64,000 nt of DNA from Pistricoccus aurantiacus (GCF_007954585.1 NZ_CP042382.1:2976001-3040000), one strand, 5' to 3'; shown: positions 1 through 8,164, counted from the first letter of the stretch. Made by a program: numbers and translations. The notes: generated by a model from the sequence alone, not told the origin.

Positions 1-125
1 CCGTAACCTGCCTTCCAGGGAAGCTCGCCGAAGCGGCGCACCTGGGCGTCGCGCCAGTCGGCGCTGACCAGGGCAACGGAATGCGGCACGAAAAACAGTA
101 TCAACCCCAGGATCAAGATCGCCAT
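1..125 (-). CDS. NnrU family membrane protein, N-terminal part only
   Basis: The reading frame starts at the ATG at 125 and leaves the window, so only the first 41 residues are visible. It begins MAILILGLILFFVPHSVALV, a hydrophobic first helix, followed by DWRDAQVRRFGELPWKAGYG. This resembles the start of NnrU proteins, integral membrane proteins first described near nitric oxide and nitrite reduction genes and related to the isoprenoid enzyme NnrU/Z-ISO. A ribosome-binding site (GGAGAGG) lies just upstream of the ATG. The call rests on memory of the family N-terminus and the part seen is short, so function is unresolved. Confidence 0.6.
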   Translation of the reverse strand, partial: MAILILGLILFFVPHSVALVSADWRDAQVRRFGELPWKAGY

Positions 126-211
126 TTGCCTCTCCTATCCGGTCATGGAATCGTTTTCTTCATTATGTTGTGCAGTGTAGCGGTCCTGGATTTTCTTACT
201 CGTCTTTCGGC

Positions 212-1417
212 TCAATTCGACACGGCTTTCATCAATATATTGCGCGGCGTCAATTCTCGCTCGCAGAAAACGCCCAGTTCGACATGATAGCCGGCCTCTT
301 CCAGAAACAGGGCGCGGTCGAGTACCAGCCAGATTTCCAGCGGGCGACGAAATAGATGACGCGCCAGTTCCAGGCGCTTTACCTCGCCCAGCCGTTGCCA
401 GCCAAGCGCTTCCCAGTGCGACCAATCGATTCCTGCCGCCGGCAAAGACAGCCCCTTTTGCTTCGCCGCCCAATGGCAGAAATCGGTGAAATGCATTGGC
501 AGCCGGCCGTAGGCCAGACTGGGTACCGGCAGATATTCATCATGATCGCACAGCTCTCGCTGCAGAAGATCGAAACCCAGGCGCCAGGCGTTGGCTTGCT
601 CACGCTGGCGACGCACCGCCTTGGGGGCGGTCACGGTTTCCTGCACCGCCAAGGCCAGATCGTCGCGATTCAAGCGAAGATCATATCGGTCTGCCAACTC
701 CCGGCCCAAGCGCGATAGTGGTCGGTAATCGTATTCTGCGGTGCGCTGATAGCAGCAAGGCGCCAGGGTGAGATCGCATCCGGAAATGGCCGCCTGTTTC
801 AACAGCCGGGTATGCAGATCGCCACAGGCATGCAGGGCAACCACTTGCGCATCCGGCGATAGCCATCCTGCCGCATCCGCTGCCATCACATCCTGCTGCT
901 CCAGGCGCAATGCCACGCCTTGGCGATCCGCCAGTTGCTGCCCTAGCCGGCAAAGTTCAGGCTGCCATTCCAGACCGACAGCCGGCTGATCGTGAAAACG
1001 GCTCCAGGTACGCGCCAGATGCCCCTTGCCGGCGCACCATTCCACCAGCGGCTGGCCGGGGATCATTTCGACCTGATGAACGAACGCCTCCAGCTGACGC
1101 CATTTACGTCCGCCGACATGAGCGGACCAGGCATTCGGCAAGGGAGATTGCGCCTGGAATAGCGCGGGTAAGCGTATCGACTCCGCCAGATCGACCACCG
1201 GCAGCCAGTCATACAAGACGCTGGAGGCAAAAGGATCCTGCTCTAGACGAGCGCAATCTCGATCATCCAGGGCCAGCAGATAATCGCGGAGTGCCGAGAA
1301 GTCTTCCGCCCAGGGTAGCCTGCGATAATAAAAGGGCGCCGGTTGCCAGAGTGCTTGCCAACTCGCAAGCAGCTCGGTCAACCAGCGCAGTCGTGAGCCA
1401 TGACTCGAAGGTATCAT
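212..1417 (-). CDS. SAM-dependent methyltransferase, METTL25/RRNAD1-like (Methyltransf_32)
   Basis: A 401-residue protein with a class I methyltransferase core in its middle. VEWCAGKGHLARTW is the SAM-binding motif I, and it is followed by HACGDL and the cysteine pair in LAPCCYQ, the pattern of the Methyltransf_32 family that includes eukaryotic METTL25 and RRNAD1. The N-terminal 110 residues and the C-terminal third (including MHFTDFCHWAAKQKGL) match no motif I know. The substrate is unknown; family members are suspected to act on RNA or protein. The start is 13 nt after the stop of the DUF1874-like gene on the same strand, so the two may be cotranscribed. Confidence 0.75.
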   Translation of the reverse strand: MIPSSHGSRLRWLTELLASWQALWQPAPFYYRRLPWAEDFSALRDYLLALDDRDCARLEQDPFASSVLYDWLPVVDLAESIRLPALFQAQSPLPNAWSAHVGGRKWRQLEAFVHQVEMIPGQPLVEWCAGKGHLARTWSRFHDQPAVGLEWQPELCRLGQQLADRQGVALRLEQQDVMAADAAGWLSPDAQVVALHACGDLHTRLLKQAAISGCDLTLAPCCYQRTAEYDYRPLSRLGRELADRYDLRLNRDDLALAVQETVTAPKAVRRQREQANAWRLGFDLLQRELCDHDEYLPVPSLAYGRLPMHFTDFCHWAAKQKGLSLPAAGIDWSHWEALGWQRLGEVKRLELARHLFRRPLEIWLVLDRALFLEEAGYHVELGVFCERELTPRNILMKAVSN

Positions 1418-1430
1418 CGCCTCTGCAATA

Positions 1431-1760
1431 TCAGCGGACTTCCACCAGGAACCAGCGCAGCTGCCCGCCTTCGGGAATTTCCTTGGAACCGAAAGGGGCT
1501 TCCGGGCTGAAATACTTGCCCAGCAGCGCGTTGTCGCCGCCCTTCATATAAAAGATTTCCGGACGATGAGCGACGTCGATACCCAGGGTTTCCGAGAAGA
1601 TCCGCGCATGGTCGGCGTTGTTTACGTAGGATTCCACCCCGTTCACCTTGTGCATTTTCGCGGCAAGCCTGGCGGCTTTGTCAGGCTTGATTTCTTTTAA
1701 ATGCAGATTGGCGGGGAACTTGTCCATCATGGTGATGGAAAGCGTATTGATGATGTACAT
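1431..1760 (-). CDS. small DUF1874-like protein (STIV B116 / AcrIII-1 fold), probably not catalytic
   Basis: A 109-residue protein starting MYIINTLSITMMDKFPANL. This opening matches the N-terminus of DUF1874 proteins as I remember them (NAFSINMLKEFPT in archaeal virus proteins). The later order also fits: an NNADHARIFSETLG stretch, HRPEIFYMKGGDNALL, and a C-terminal beta strand RWFLVEV. DUF1874 includes the viral ring nuclease AcrIII-1 and cellular Crn2, which degrade cyclic tetra-adenylate. In my manual alignment the catalytic histidine column falls on an asparagine and the second catalytic arginine is not evident, so ring-nuclease activity is doubtful. No type III CRISPR genes are in the window. 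It sits just upstream of the methyltransferase gene. Confidence 0.5.
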   Translation of the reverse strand: MYIINTLSITMMDKFPANLHLKEIKPDKAARLAAKMHKVNGVESYVNNADHARIFSETLGIDVAHRPEIFYMKGGDNALLGKYFSPEAPFGSKEIPEGGQLRWFLVEVR

Positions 1761-1871
1761 GTTGCTGCAACACCTTGTTTAAGTTGTTGACACCAAAGAG
1801 ACTATCATATTCATCAATAGCATAGAGGCCGCAGGCTTGATTTGCGTTATTTCTTTAGCGATGAGGTTTCA

Positions 1872-3674
1872 ATGTCCCGATCCGATCCCCGTATGCTGCT
1901 ACGCTTGAGCGGCCTGCTGGCGCCTTACAAGGCTCGCCTGGCCCTGGCCGGCGCCGCGCTGCTGGTTGCTTCCGGTAGTGTGCTGCTGATGGGTCAGGGA
2001 CTGCGCCTGGTGATCGACCAGGGATTCATGGCGGAGGATAGCGCTCGGCTCAATCAAGCACTGATGATCACCCTGGTCGTCGTGGTGATACTGGCCGGCG
2101 CTTCGGCGCTTCGCTATTACCTGGTGACCTGGATCGGCGAACGTCTGGCGGCGGATCTTCGCCGGCAGGTGTTTGATCATCTTCTCGAGCTGGAACCCGC
2201 CTTCTTCGAGAGCAGCGGCGACAAGGACAAGGGTGCCGGGGAGATTCAGTCGCGGCTGACCGCGGATACCAGCGTGCTACAAAGCCTATTTGGTTCATCT
2301 CTTTCCATCGCGCTTCGCAACCTGGTGATGTTGATCGGTGCCATCACGCTGATGCTGCTGACCCAGCCCTGGCTCAGTGCTCTGGTGCTACTGGCCATTC
2401 CCGTCACGGTGCTGCCGATTCTCGGCTACGGTCGCCGGGTGCGTCGGCTCTCCCGTTACAGTCAGGATCGTATCGCCGAACTGGGACGCTACGCGGGGGA
2501 AGCCCTGGAAGGTATACGGACGTTGCAAGCCTTTACCCAGGAGCCCATCAGCCGGGAAAACAACCGTCAGCGAGTGGAGGAGGCCTTCACCGTCGCCATT
2601 GCTCGTACCCGCCAGCGCGCCTGGCTGACCGCCATGGCGCTGTTGATCATCTTTACCGCCGTGGGACTGATGCTGTGGCAAGGCGGTCAGGCGGTTCTCG
2701 CCGGGCGTATCAGCGCCGGTGAGCTTTCCGCTTTCGTTTTCTATGCGGTTCTGGCCGCCGGATCGGTGGCGGCCTTGTCGGAGGTCGCCGGTGACGTGCA
2801 GCGCGCCGCCGGGGCCGCGGAGCGCCTGCTGGAGCTGCTCGAAGCCACGCCGCGAATTCAGGCGCCAGCCAACCCGCTCTCCCTGCCTGATCCGCCGCAG
2901 GGCGAGATTCGTCTGTCACAAGTGACTTTTACCTATCCCAGTCGACCGGAAACCCCGGCCCTGAGCGACTTGAATCTGCATATTGCTCCCGGCGAGCGCG
3001 TCGCCCTGGTGGGCCCTTCCGGCGCCGGCAAGAGCACACTGCTTGCTCTGCTGCTACGCTTTCATGATCCGGATCGCGGCAGCATCACCCTGGACGGTAT
3101 CGATCTTCGTCGACTCGACCCGCGCCGGCTTCGTGAAGTCATCGGCATGGTAGCCCAGGAACCCCGGCTGTTCTCCGGCTCCACCGCGGACAACCTGCGC
3201 TACGGCAAGTCGGACGCTACCACCGAAGAGTTGCGCGCCGCGGCTCGGGACGCCAACGCTCTGGACTTCATCGAGGCGCTTCCTCAAGACTTCGATACTT
3301 ATCTGGGCCCCGGCGGCATCCAGCTTTCCGGCGGCCAGCGCCAGCGTCTGGCCATCGCTCGGGCGCTGCTCAAGAACCCGCGTATCCTGCTGCTGGATGA
3401 AGCCACCAGCGCCCTGGACGCGGAAAGCGAGCGGCTGGTGCAACAGGCATTGGATCGGCTGATGGCCGGGCGTACCAGCTTGGTCGTCGCTCATCGTCTG
3501 GCCACGGTGATCGCCGCGGATCGCCTGCTGGTCATGGATCAGGGTCGACTGGTGGCCAGCGGAACCCACTCGGAACTGCTGCAGCGCAGTCCGCTTTATC
3601 GTCATCTGGCGGAGCTGCAGTTTGGTGAGCGACATATCGCCAACACCGCTCCGGACACCAGGAAACGCTGTTGA
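1872..3674 (+). CDS. ABC exporter, fused permease-ATPase (MsbA-like half transporter)
   Basis: A 600-residue half transporter of the ABCB type that should work as a homodimer in the inner membrane. The first 320 residues hold about six hydrophobic helices (for example ALAGAALLVASGSVLLMGQG and LTAMALLIIFTAVGLMLWQG). The ATPase follows with Walker A GPSGAGKST, signature LSGGQRQR, Walker B ILLLDEATSALD and the switch histidine in VVAHRL. The chosen ATG at 1872 has GAGG 5 nt upstream; a TTG at 1842 would extend it but has no better signal. The substrate cannot be read from sequence; lipids, peptides or drugs are all possible. The next gene starts 22 nt downstream and may be cotranscribed. Confidence 0.9.
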   Translation: MSRSDPRMLLRLSGLLAPYKARLALAGAALLVASGSVLLMGQGLRLVIDQGFMAEDSARLNQALMITLVVVVILAGASALRYYLVTWIGERLAADLRRQVFDHLLELEPAFFESSGDKDKGAGEIQSRLTADTSVLQSLFGSSLSIALRNLVMLIGAITLMLLTQPWLSALVLLAIPVTVLPILGYGRRVRRLSRYSQDRIAELGRYAGEALEGIRTLQAFTQEPISRENNRQRVEEAFTVAIARTRQRAWLTAMALLIIFTAVGLMLWQGGQAVLAGRISAGELSAFVFYAVLAAGSVAALSEVAGDVQRAAGAAERLLELLEATPRIQAPANPLSLPDPPQGEIRLSQVTFTYPSRPETPALSDLNLHIAPGERVALVGPSGAGKSTLLALLLRFHDPDRGSITLDGIDLRRLDPRRLREVIGMVAQEPRLFSGSTADNLRYGKSDATTEELRAAARDANALDFIEALPQDFDTYLGPGGIQLSGGQRQRLAIARALLKNPRILLLDEATSALDAESERLVQQALDRLMAGRTSLVVAHRLATVIAADRLLVMDQGRLVASGTHSELLQRSPLYRHLAELQFGERHIANTAPDTRKRC

Positions 3675-3696
3675 TACTGTCAATCAAGGAGACGAC

Positions 3697-4590
3697 ATGA
3701 CACTGCCACGACTCGGTTTTATCGGTATTGGACTGATGGGCGATCCCATGACCCGACGCCTGCTCGACGCGGGATTCGAGGTGGAGGTATGGAACCGCTC
3801 GCGGAGAAAGACCCGCGGCGCGGAAGCCGCCGGCGCCGGCGTCGCCGATTCCATAAAAGAGCTGGTGGACAAGGTCGACGTTCTGATGCTGTGCCTGGCC
3901 AACACCGATGCGGTGGAGGAAGTGGTGTTCGGTGATGAGGGCATTGTCGTCAACGGCAGGGCGAATCAGCGCCTGATCGATTTTTCCAGCAGCGATCCTC
4001 AGGCGACTCGGGAATTCGCCAAGCGTCTGGAAAAACATTGCGGCATGTCCTGGATCGACGCGCCGGTCTCCGGCGGCGTGGCCGGGGCGGAAGACGGTAG
4101 CCTGGCCATCATGTGCGGTGGCGATCCCGCGGACATTCAGGCGGTTCGACCGCTGTTCGAACCGCTGGCCGCCCGGGTGACCCACATGGGGCCGGTGGGC
4201 AGCGGTCAGATAACCAAGGTATGCAATCAGATGATCGTCGGTTGCAATGCCTTGGTCATTGCCGAAATGACCGCTCTGGCGGAAGCCAGCGGGGTGGATG
4301 CCCGCCGCCTGCCGGAATCACTAGCCGGTGGTTTCGCGGATTCACGGCCCTTTCAGCTGCTGGCCCCACGCATGGCCGCGCGGGACTTCGACAACCCCGC
4401 CTGGCACCTGCGCACCCTGCTCAAGGATCTGGACATGGCCCAGGTGCAAAGCCAGCGTGCCGTCAGCGCGACGCCAATGAGCGCTCTGGCGGCTCAGCTC
4501 ATGCGTGCCCATGCGGCTCGCGGCTATGCTGATAAGGACCCGGCCACCCTGATCGAGAGTTACGTCCGCCTGGATCAGTCGTTCGAGTGA
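3697..4590 (+). CDS. NAD(P)-dependent beta-hydroxyacid dehydrogenase (3-hydroxyisobutyrate dehydrogenase family)
   Basis: A 297-residue dehydrogenase. The N-terminal Rossmann motif is FIGIGLMGDPM, followed by the family substrate-binding stretch DAPVSGGVAGAEDGSLAIM and the helix around GSGQITKVCNQMIVGCN, whose lysine is the usual catalytic residue. Members reduce or oxidise 3-hydroxyisobutyrate, tartronate semialdehyde, glyoxylate or succinic semialdehyde; the substrate here is not decided by sequence. The ATG at 3697 has AAGGAG 8 nt upstream and gives the family length. The preceding ABC transporter gene ends 22 nt before it. Confidence 0.88.
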   Translation: MTLPRLGFIGIGLMGDPMTRRLLDAGFEVEVWNRSRRKTRGAEAAGAGVADSIKELVDKVDVLMLCLANTDAVEEVVFGDEGIVVNGRANQRLIDFSSSDPQATREFAKRLEKHCGMSWIDAPVSGGVAGAEDGSLAIMCGGDPADIQAVRPLFEPLAARVTHMGPVGSGQITKVCNQMIVGCNALVIAEMTALAEASGVDARRLPESLAGGFADSRPFQLLAPRMAARDFDNPAWHLRTLLKDLDMAQVQSQRAVSATPMSALAAQLMRAHAARGYADKDPATLIESYVRLDQSFE

Positions 4591-4626
4591 ATCGAATCAT
4601 CCGTTGCGCTGGTTTTCTCAGACATG

Positions 4627-4660
4627 TTGCTGTATAAATATACTGTATATATAAACAGTA
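4627..4660 (+). promoter_or_regulatory. SOS-controlled sigma-70 promoter, copy 1
   Basis: A -35 element TTGCTG (4627-4632) and a -10 element TATAAA (4650-4655) are separated by exactly 17 nt. The LexA box TACTGTATATATAAACAGTA (4641-4660) covers the -10. It is nearly identical to the enterobacterial LexA consensus CTG-N10-CAG with an AT-alternating core. A rightward transcript would start near 4662. Confidence 0.8.
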
Positions 4661-4676
4661 AATAGCGGTGTCTGAG

Positions 4677-4710
4677 TTGCTGTATAAATATACTGTATAT
4701 ATAAACAGTA
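4677..4710 (+). promoter_or_regulatory. SOS-controlled sigma-70 promoter, copy 2
   Basis: This is the identical second copy: -35 TTGCTG (4677-4682), -10 TATAAA (4700-4705), LexA box 4691-4710. The two LexA boxes are 50 bp apart centre to centre, close to an integral number of helical turns, so cooperative repression is possible. A transcript would start near 4712, about 195 nt before the satD start. Confidence 0.8.
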
Positions 4711-4726
4711 AATAGCGGTGTCTGAT

Positions 4727-4786
4727 ATGACCATCTCGTACTTCCGTCTCGCGCACTGGTACGTCGTATCCGGTACAGCCATATAA
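4727..4786 (+). CDS. possible 19-residue SOS leader peptide
   Basis: The first ATG after the second SOS promoter opens a 19-codon frame, MTISYFRLAHWYVVSGTAI, ending in TAA. The peptide is largely hydrophobic and aromatic with few charges, which recalls small membrane peptides induced in the SOS response such as TisB, although there is no sequence match. No good ribosome-binding site precedes it (only GCGGTG). It may be a fortuitous frame or the remnant of a lost gene. Confidence 0.15.
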   Translation: MTISYFRLAHWYVVSGTAI

Positions 4787-4796
4787 ATATCCCTTA

Positions 4797-4833
4797 TAGG
4801 CTATAATGTGCAATTATAGCCTATTTAGGCTAT
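4797..4833. promoter_or_regulatory. nested palindromic operator upstream of satD
   Basis: TAGGCTATAAT (4797-4807) is a perfect inverted repeat of ATTATAGCCTA (4813-4823) around the 5-nt loop GTGCA. The second arm also forms another palindrome, ATAGCCTA (4816-4823) with TAGGCTAT (4826-4833). A TATAAT hexamer at 4802-4807 could be a -10 element lying inside the operator. Overlapping arms of this kind suggest a regulator that binds several half-sites, most simply the SatD protein itself through its C-terminal helix-turn-helix. That assignment is inference. Confidence 0.6.
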
Positions 4834-4906
4834 TACAAGCATTATAGCTTGCACGTAGCTATTAAAAATCGAATGGTCATCAACATCGCACGTTGCCCGG
4901 ATTGCC

Positions 4907-5560
4907 ATGAAACAACCCATCGCGGTTCTTACCGGAGATATCATCGCCTCGAAGCGCATCAAGAATCAGCATGCGTTGTTCGAACGGCTGGACACCTGCC
5001 TGGGAGATCTGGCGGCCCGCTTCGATGGCCGGGGCGAACGCTACCGAGGAGACGGCTTCCAGCTGGTACTGAACGACCACGCTCATGCCTTGCATGCCGC
5101 CGTCATGCTGCGCGCCTGGCTGATCATGCATTCCGACGACACGCAGCGCTGGGACGCTCGAGTCGCCGTGGCCATCGGCCTGGACGAGTGGGACCGGAAC
5201 GTGACGCCGATTCGCAGCAGCGGTCCGGTGTTCATCGAGTCCGGACGCGCGCTGGACAGCCTGAGCCAGGACCAAGCGCATCTGCGAGTGGTACTAACGG
5301 AGCAGGATAGGGACAGCGGCCTGGCGCTATTGACCCGCTTCGTCGATGAGTTGATCGACGGCTGGTCGATCTATTCCGCGGAAGTCGTCTATTGGCAGCT
5401 TGTTGCGGGAGAATCCCAGCAGGCGCTCGGCAAACGGCTCGGGATACGTCAGCCCAGCGTGCACAAACGCCTGCGTGCCGCTCGCTGGCCGCTACTCAGC
5501 GAGTATCTGAATTACGTGCACGAAGACATGAAAGCGCGCTATTCCCGGGTGGCGTCATGA
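4907..5560 (+). CDS. satD: SatD family protein with C-terminal helix-turn-helix
   Basis: A 217-residue protein. The N-terminus reads IAVLTGDIIASKRIKN and is followed by RYRGDGFQLVL near residue 46, the GD-I-S-R and GDxFQ pattern of SatD proteins; the latter resembles the turn of nucleotidyl-cyclase folds, which I note only as a resemblance. Residues about 168-192 (GESQQALGKRLGIRQPSVHKRLRAAR) form a clear helix-turn-helix. SatD was named for secretion and acid tolerance in Streptococcus, but its biochemical role is unknown. The gene overlaps the DUF3307 gene by 4 nt (ATGA), indicating translational coupling. Two LexA-type promoters and a palindromic operator lie upstream. Confidence 0.75.
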   Translation: MKQPIAVLTGDIIASKRIKNQHALFERLDTCLGDLAARFDGRGERYRGDGFQLVLNDHAHALHAAVMLRAWLIMHSDDTQRWDARVAVAIGLDEWDRNVTPIRSSGPVFIESGRALDSLSQDQAHLRVVLTEQDRDSGLALLTRFVDELIDGWSIYSAEVVYWQLVAGESQQALGKRLGIRQPSVHKRLRAARWPLLSEYLNYVHEDMKARYSRVAS

Positions 5561-6321
5561 GCGATTCCACGCTTTCCCTGCTGCTGGGCTTGGTGCTGGC
5601 GCATCTCGTCGGCGACTTCTTGCTGCAGCCGGGTAGCTGGGTGACGGAGCGCTATCGCCTGCGGGAGCGTTCGCCTCGCCTGTACCTTCATGCCGGGATT
5701 CATGGCACCCTGGCGGCGGGAGTACTGGCGTTTGCCGGCGCGTTCGACATCGGTCGACCGGCCATGCAAGTTGACGGGGTAGTGATAGCGATTGGCGGCC
5801 TGACGGTGGCTATCAGTCACGCGCTGATCGATTTGTTCAAGGCGTCATTGAACCCGGGGAAACTGCGCTGGTTCTTGTTCGACCAGGCGCTGCATCTGCT
5901 GGTGATCCTGGGATTGTGGCTGACGATCATTGCCACCCGGCAGCCCTTGATGCTGTTTCTCGATTACCTGACGACCCCTTCCACGCTGGCGCTGCTGGTG
6001 ACTTACCTGGTGGTGACGCGACCCATGGCTTTCGCCATCGCCATGGTGATGCGCCGCTGGAGCGCAGGCCTCGACGAGCCCAACACTCTGGTCAAGGCCG
6101 GAGCGCGAATCGGCATGCTGGAACGTCTGCTGGTGCTGACTCTGGTGTTGCACAACCAGATCACCGCGGTGGGTTTTCTGATCACCGCCAAGACGGTGCT
6201 GCGCTACGGCGACCTGCGGGAAGCCCAGGATCGCAAGCTGACGGAATACGTACTGCTCGGCACCCTGCTCAGCGTCGCCTCCACGGTGATTCTCGGGCTG
6301 GCGGTACGCAGCTTCCTTTGA
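5557..6321 (+). CDS. DUF3307 integral membrane protein
   Basis: A 254-residue hydrophobic protein with about six to seven membrane segments. The N-terminus LLLGLVLAHLVGDFLLQPGSWV has the histidine and the D-F-x-x-Q group typical of DUF3307, and a second polar motif, ISHALIDLFK, lies in the third segment. The ATG overlaps the satD stop codon in ATGA, which fixes this start and ties the two proteins together. DUF3307 genes are often found next to satD-like genes; neither partner has a proven function. A membrane protein plus a soluble regulator suggests a stress or signalling module. Confidence 0.75.
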   Translation: MSDSTLSLLLGLVLAHLVGDFLLQPGSWVTERYRLRERSPRLYLHAGIHGTLAAGVLAFAGAFDIGRPAMQVDGVVIAIGGLTVAISHALIDLFKASLNPGKLRWFLFDQALHLLVILGLWLTIIATRQPLMLFLDYLTTPSTLALLVTYLVVTRPMAFAIAMVMRRWSAGLDEPNTLVKAGARIGMLERLLVLTLVLHNQITAVGFLITAKTVLRYGDLREAQDRKLTEYVLLGTLLSVASTVILGLAVRSFL

Positions 6322-6350
6322 TACGACCGCCAGGTTGATGTTTCGGCTTT

Positions 6351-6379
6351 TTGCCGCCTCGCCGGCTTGACCGTACAAT
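6351..6379 (+). promoter_or_regulatory. proS promoter
   Basis: TTGCCG (6351-6356) and TACAAT (6374-6379) are separated by 17 nt and lie about 64 nt ahead of the proS ATG. This is the best sigma-70 match in the gap between the DUF3307 gene and proS. Confidence 0.55.
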
Positions 6380-6442
6380 GCGTCAAACGCCGCTCATCCC
6401 TCGGCAGTCTCGCCGACACGATTTCAAGGAAACGCCATTCTC

Positions 6443-8152
6443 ATGCGCGCCAGCCAACTGTTGATCGCCACATTGAAGGAAACCCCCGCGGACGCGGAAG
6501 TCGTCAGCCATCAATTGATGCTGCGGGCGGGGCTGATCCGCCGTCTCACCTCCGGGCTCTATACCTGGTTGCCCATTGGTCTTCGTACCTTGCGCAAGAT
6601 CGAGCGCATCGTGCGGGAAGAAATGGACCGGGCCGGTGCCCAGGAAGTGCTGATGCCGGCGGTGCAGCCGGCGGAGCTGTGGCAGGAATCCGGCCGCTGG
6701 GAACAGTACGGGCCGGAGCTTCTGCGTCTCAAGGATCGTCACCAGCGGGATTACTGCGTGGGCCCCACCCATGAAGAGGTGATCACCGACCTGGTGCGCC
6801 GGGAAATCAACAGCTACAAGCAGCTGCCGGCGAACTTCTACCAGATCCAGACCAAGTTTCGCGACGAGATTCGCCCGCGCTTCGGGGTGATGCGCGCTCG
6901 GGAGTTCATCATGAAGGACGCCTACTCCTTCCATGTAAGCGAGGCGTCCCTGAAAGAAACCTATCAGGCGATGTACGATGCCTACGTGCGCATCTTCACC
7001 CGTCTGGGACTGGATTTCCGCCCGGTGCTGGCGGACAACGGCGCCATCGGCGGTACCGGCTCCCACGAATTTCACGTGCTGGCGGATTCCGGCGAGGACG
7101 CCATCGTCTTTTCCAGCGATTCCGACTACGCCGCCAATATGGAAAAGGCGGAAGCACTGGACCCGTGCACCGAGCGCCCCGCGCCCCGGGAGGAGCTGCG
7201 CCTGGTGGACACCCCCGATGTCAGGACCATCGCCGCTCTGGTGGAGGGCCATGATCTGCCCATCGACAAGACCATCAAGACGCTGATGGTCCACGCGTCG
7301 GACGGCGGCCTGATCGCTCTGCTGGTGCGTGGCGATCACGAGTTGAACGAGATCAAGGCGGAAAACCTGCCGGAAGTGGCCGCGCCCCTGACCATGGCCA
7401 CGGAAGAGGAGATTCGCGCGGTGGTCGGTGCCGGCCCTGGTTCTCTGGGGCCGGTCAACCTGGAGATGCGTATCATCATCGATCGCGACGTGGCGCGAAT
7501 GAGCGATTTCGGCGCCGGGGCCAACATCGACGACAAGCACTATTTCGGCATCAACTGGGAGCGGGATCTGCCGCTGCCCAAGGTCGCGGATCTGCGCAAC
7601 GTCAAGGAAGGCGATCTTTCGCCGGACGGCAAGGGCACCCTATCGATCAAGCGCGGCATCGAGGTAGGCCATGTCTTCCAGCTGGGGCGCAAGTATTCCG
7701 AAGCATTGAACGCCACGGTGCTGGACGACACCGGCCGCGCGGTTCACCCCTGGATGGGCTGCTACGGCATCGGCGTGACCCGGGTGATGGCGGCGGCCAT
7801 CGAACAGAATCATGACGAGGCCGGCATCATCTGGCCGAACGCCATCGCGCCCTTCGACATCATTATCGTGCCGATGAACGCGCACAAGTCCGAGCGGGTA
7901 CGGGAAACCTCGGAGCGGCTGTATCGGGAGCTCGGCGAGCAGGGTTTCGACGTGCTGCTGGACGATCGGGATATTCGCCCAGGGGTCAAGTTCGCGGATC
8001 AGGAATTGATCGGCATACCGCATCGGCTGGTGATCGGCGATCGCAGCCTGGACAAGGGTGAGTTCGAATACAAGGGACGCCGTGACAGCGATGCCACCAT
8101 GGTTGCCGTGGACGACATCATCGATTTTCTGGCACAAAAAAGCCGACCCTGA
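6443..8152 (+). CDS. proS: prolyl-tRNA synthetase, bacterial type with editing domain
   Basis: A 569-residue class II aminoacyl-tRNA synthetase that charges tRNA-Pro. The N-terminus [20 protein letters not shown] is typical, and class II motifs 1 and 2 appear around [17 protein letters not shown] and [19 protein letters not shown]. The inserted YbaK-like editing domain, which removes mischarged alanine, runs from about residue 225 to 400. The anticodon-binding domain is at the end, including [21 protein letters not shown]. The length matches the roughly 570-residue bacterial type. The stop codon lies in the loop of a hairpin that probably ends transcription here. Confidence 0.98.
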   Translation: MRASQLLIATLKETPADAEVVSHQLMLRAGLIRRLTSGLYTWLPIGLRTLRKIERIVREEMDRAGAQEVLMPAVQPAELWQESGRWEQYGPELLRLKDRHQRDYCVGPTHEEVITDLVRREINSYKQLPANFYQIQTKFRDEIRPRFGVMRAREFIMKDAYSFHVSEASLKETYQAMYDAYVRIFTRLGLDFRPVLADNGAIGGTGSHEFHVLADSGEDAIVFSSDSDYAANMEKAEALDPCTERPAPREELRLVDTPDVRTIAALVEGHDLPIDKTIKTLMVHASDGGLIALLVRGDHELNEIKAENLPEVAAPLTMATEEEIRAVVGAGPGSLGPVNLEMRIIIDRDVARMSDFGAGANIDDKHYFGINWERDLPLPKVADLRNVKEGDLSPDGKGTLSIKRGIEVGHVFQLGRKYSEALNATVLDDTGRAVHPWMGCYGIGVTRVMAAAIEQNHDEAGIIWPNAIAPFDIIIVPMNAHKSERVRETSERLYRELGEQGFDVLLDDRDIRPGVKFADQELIGIPHRLVIGDRSLDKGEFEYKGRRDSDATMVAVDDIIDFLAQKSRP

Positions 8153-8160
8153 GGTCGGCT
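8136..8160 (-). terminator. intrinsic terminator shared by convergent proS and ccoM-like genes
   Basis: AGCCGACC (8141-8148) pairs with GGTCGGCT (8153-8160) across a 4-nt loop that contains the last two bases of the final proS codon boundary and its TGA stop. On the minus strand the stem is followed by a run of T (the A run at 8136-8141), as expected for an intrinsic terminator of the small minus-strand gene. Confidence 0.75.
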
Positions 8161-8164
8161 AACC

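Larger units (their letters stand above)
4626..4725. repeat. exact tandem duplication of a 50-bp unit carrying a LexA box
   Basis: Bases 4626-4675 and 4676-4725 are identical 50-bp copies in direct, head-to-tail order with no mismatch. Each copy holds a complete promoter and SOS box. TCAGACA at 4618-4624 also occurs inverted as TGTCTGA at the end of each unit. The block is AT-rich and lies in the 316-nt gap between the dehydrogenase gene and satD. Complete identity suggests either a recent duplication or selection for two operators. Confidence 0.95.

Noticed and set aside
4499-4813. Minus-strand frames through the SOS repeat (104 codons, and a 54-codon frame from 4782)
   Set aside because: Their sequence is produced by reading the tandem promoter repeat (IYCLYIQYIY), and they have no ribosome-binding site or recognisable protein.
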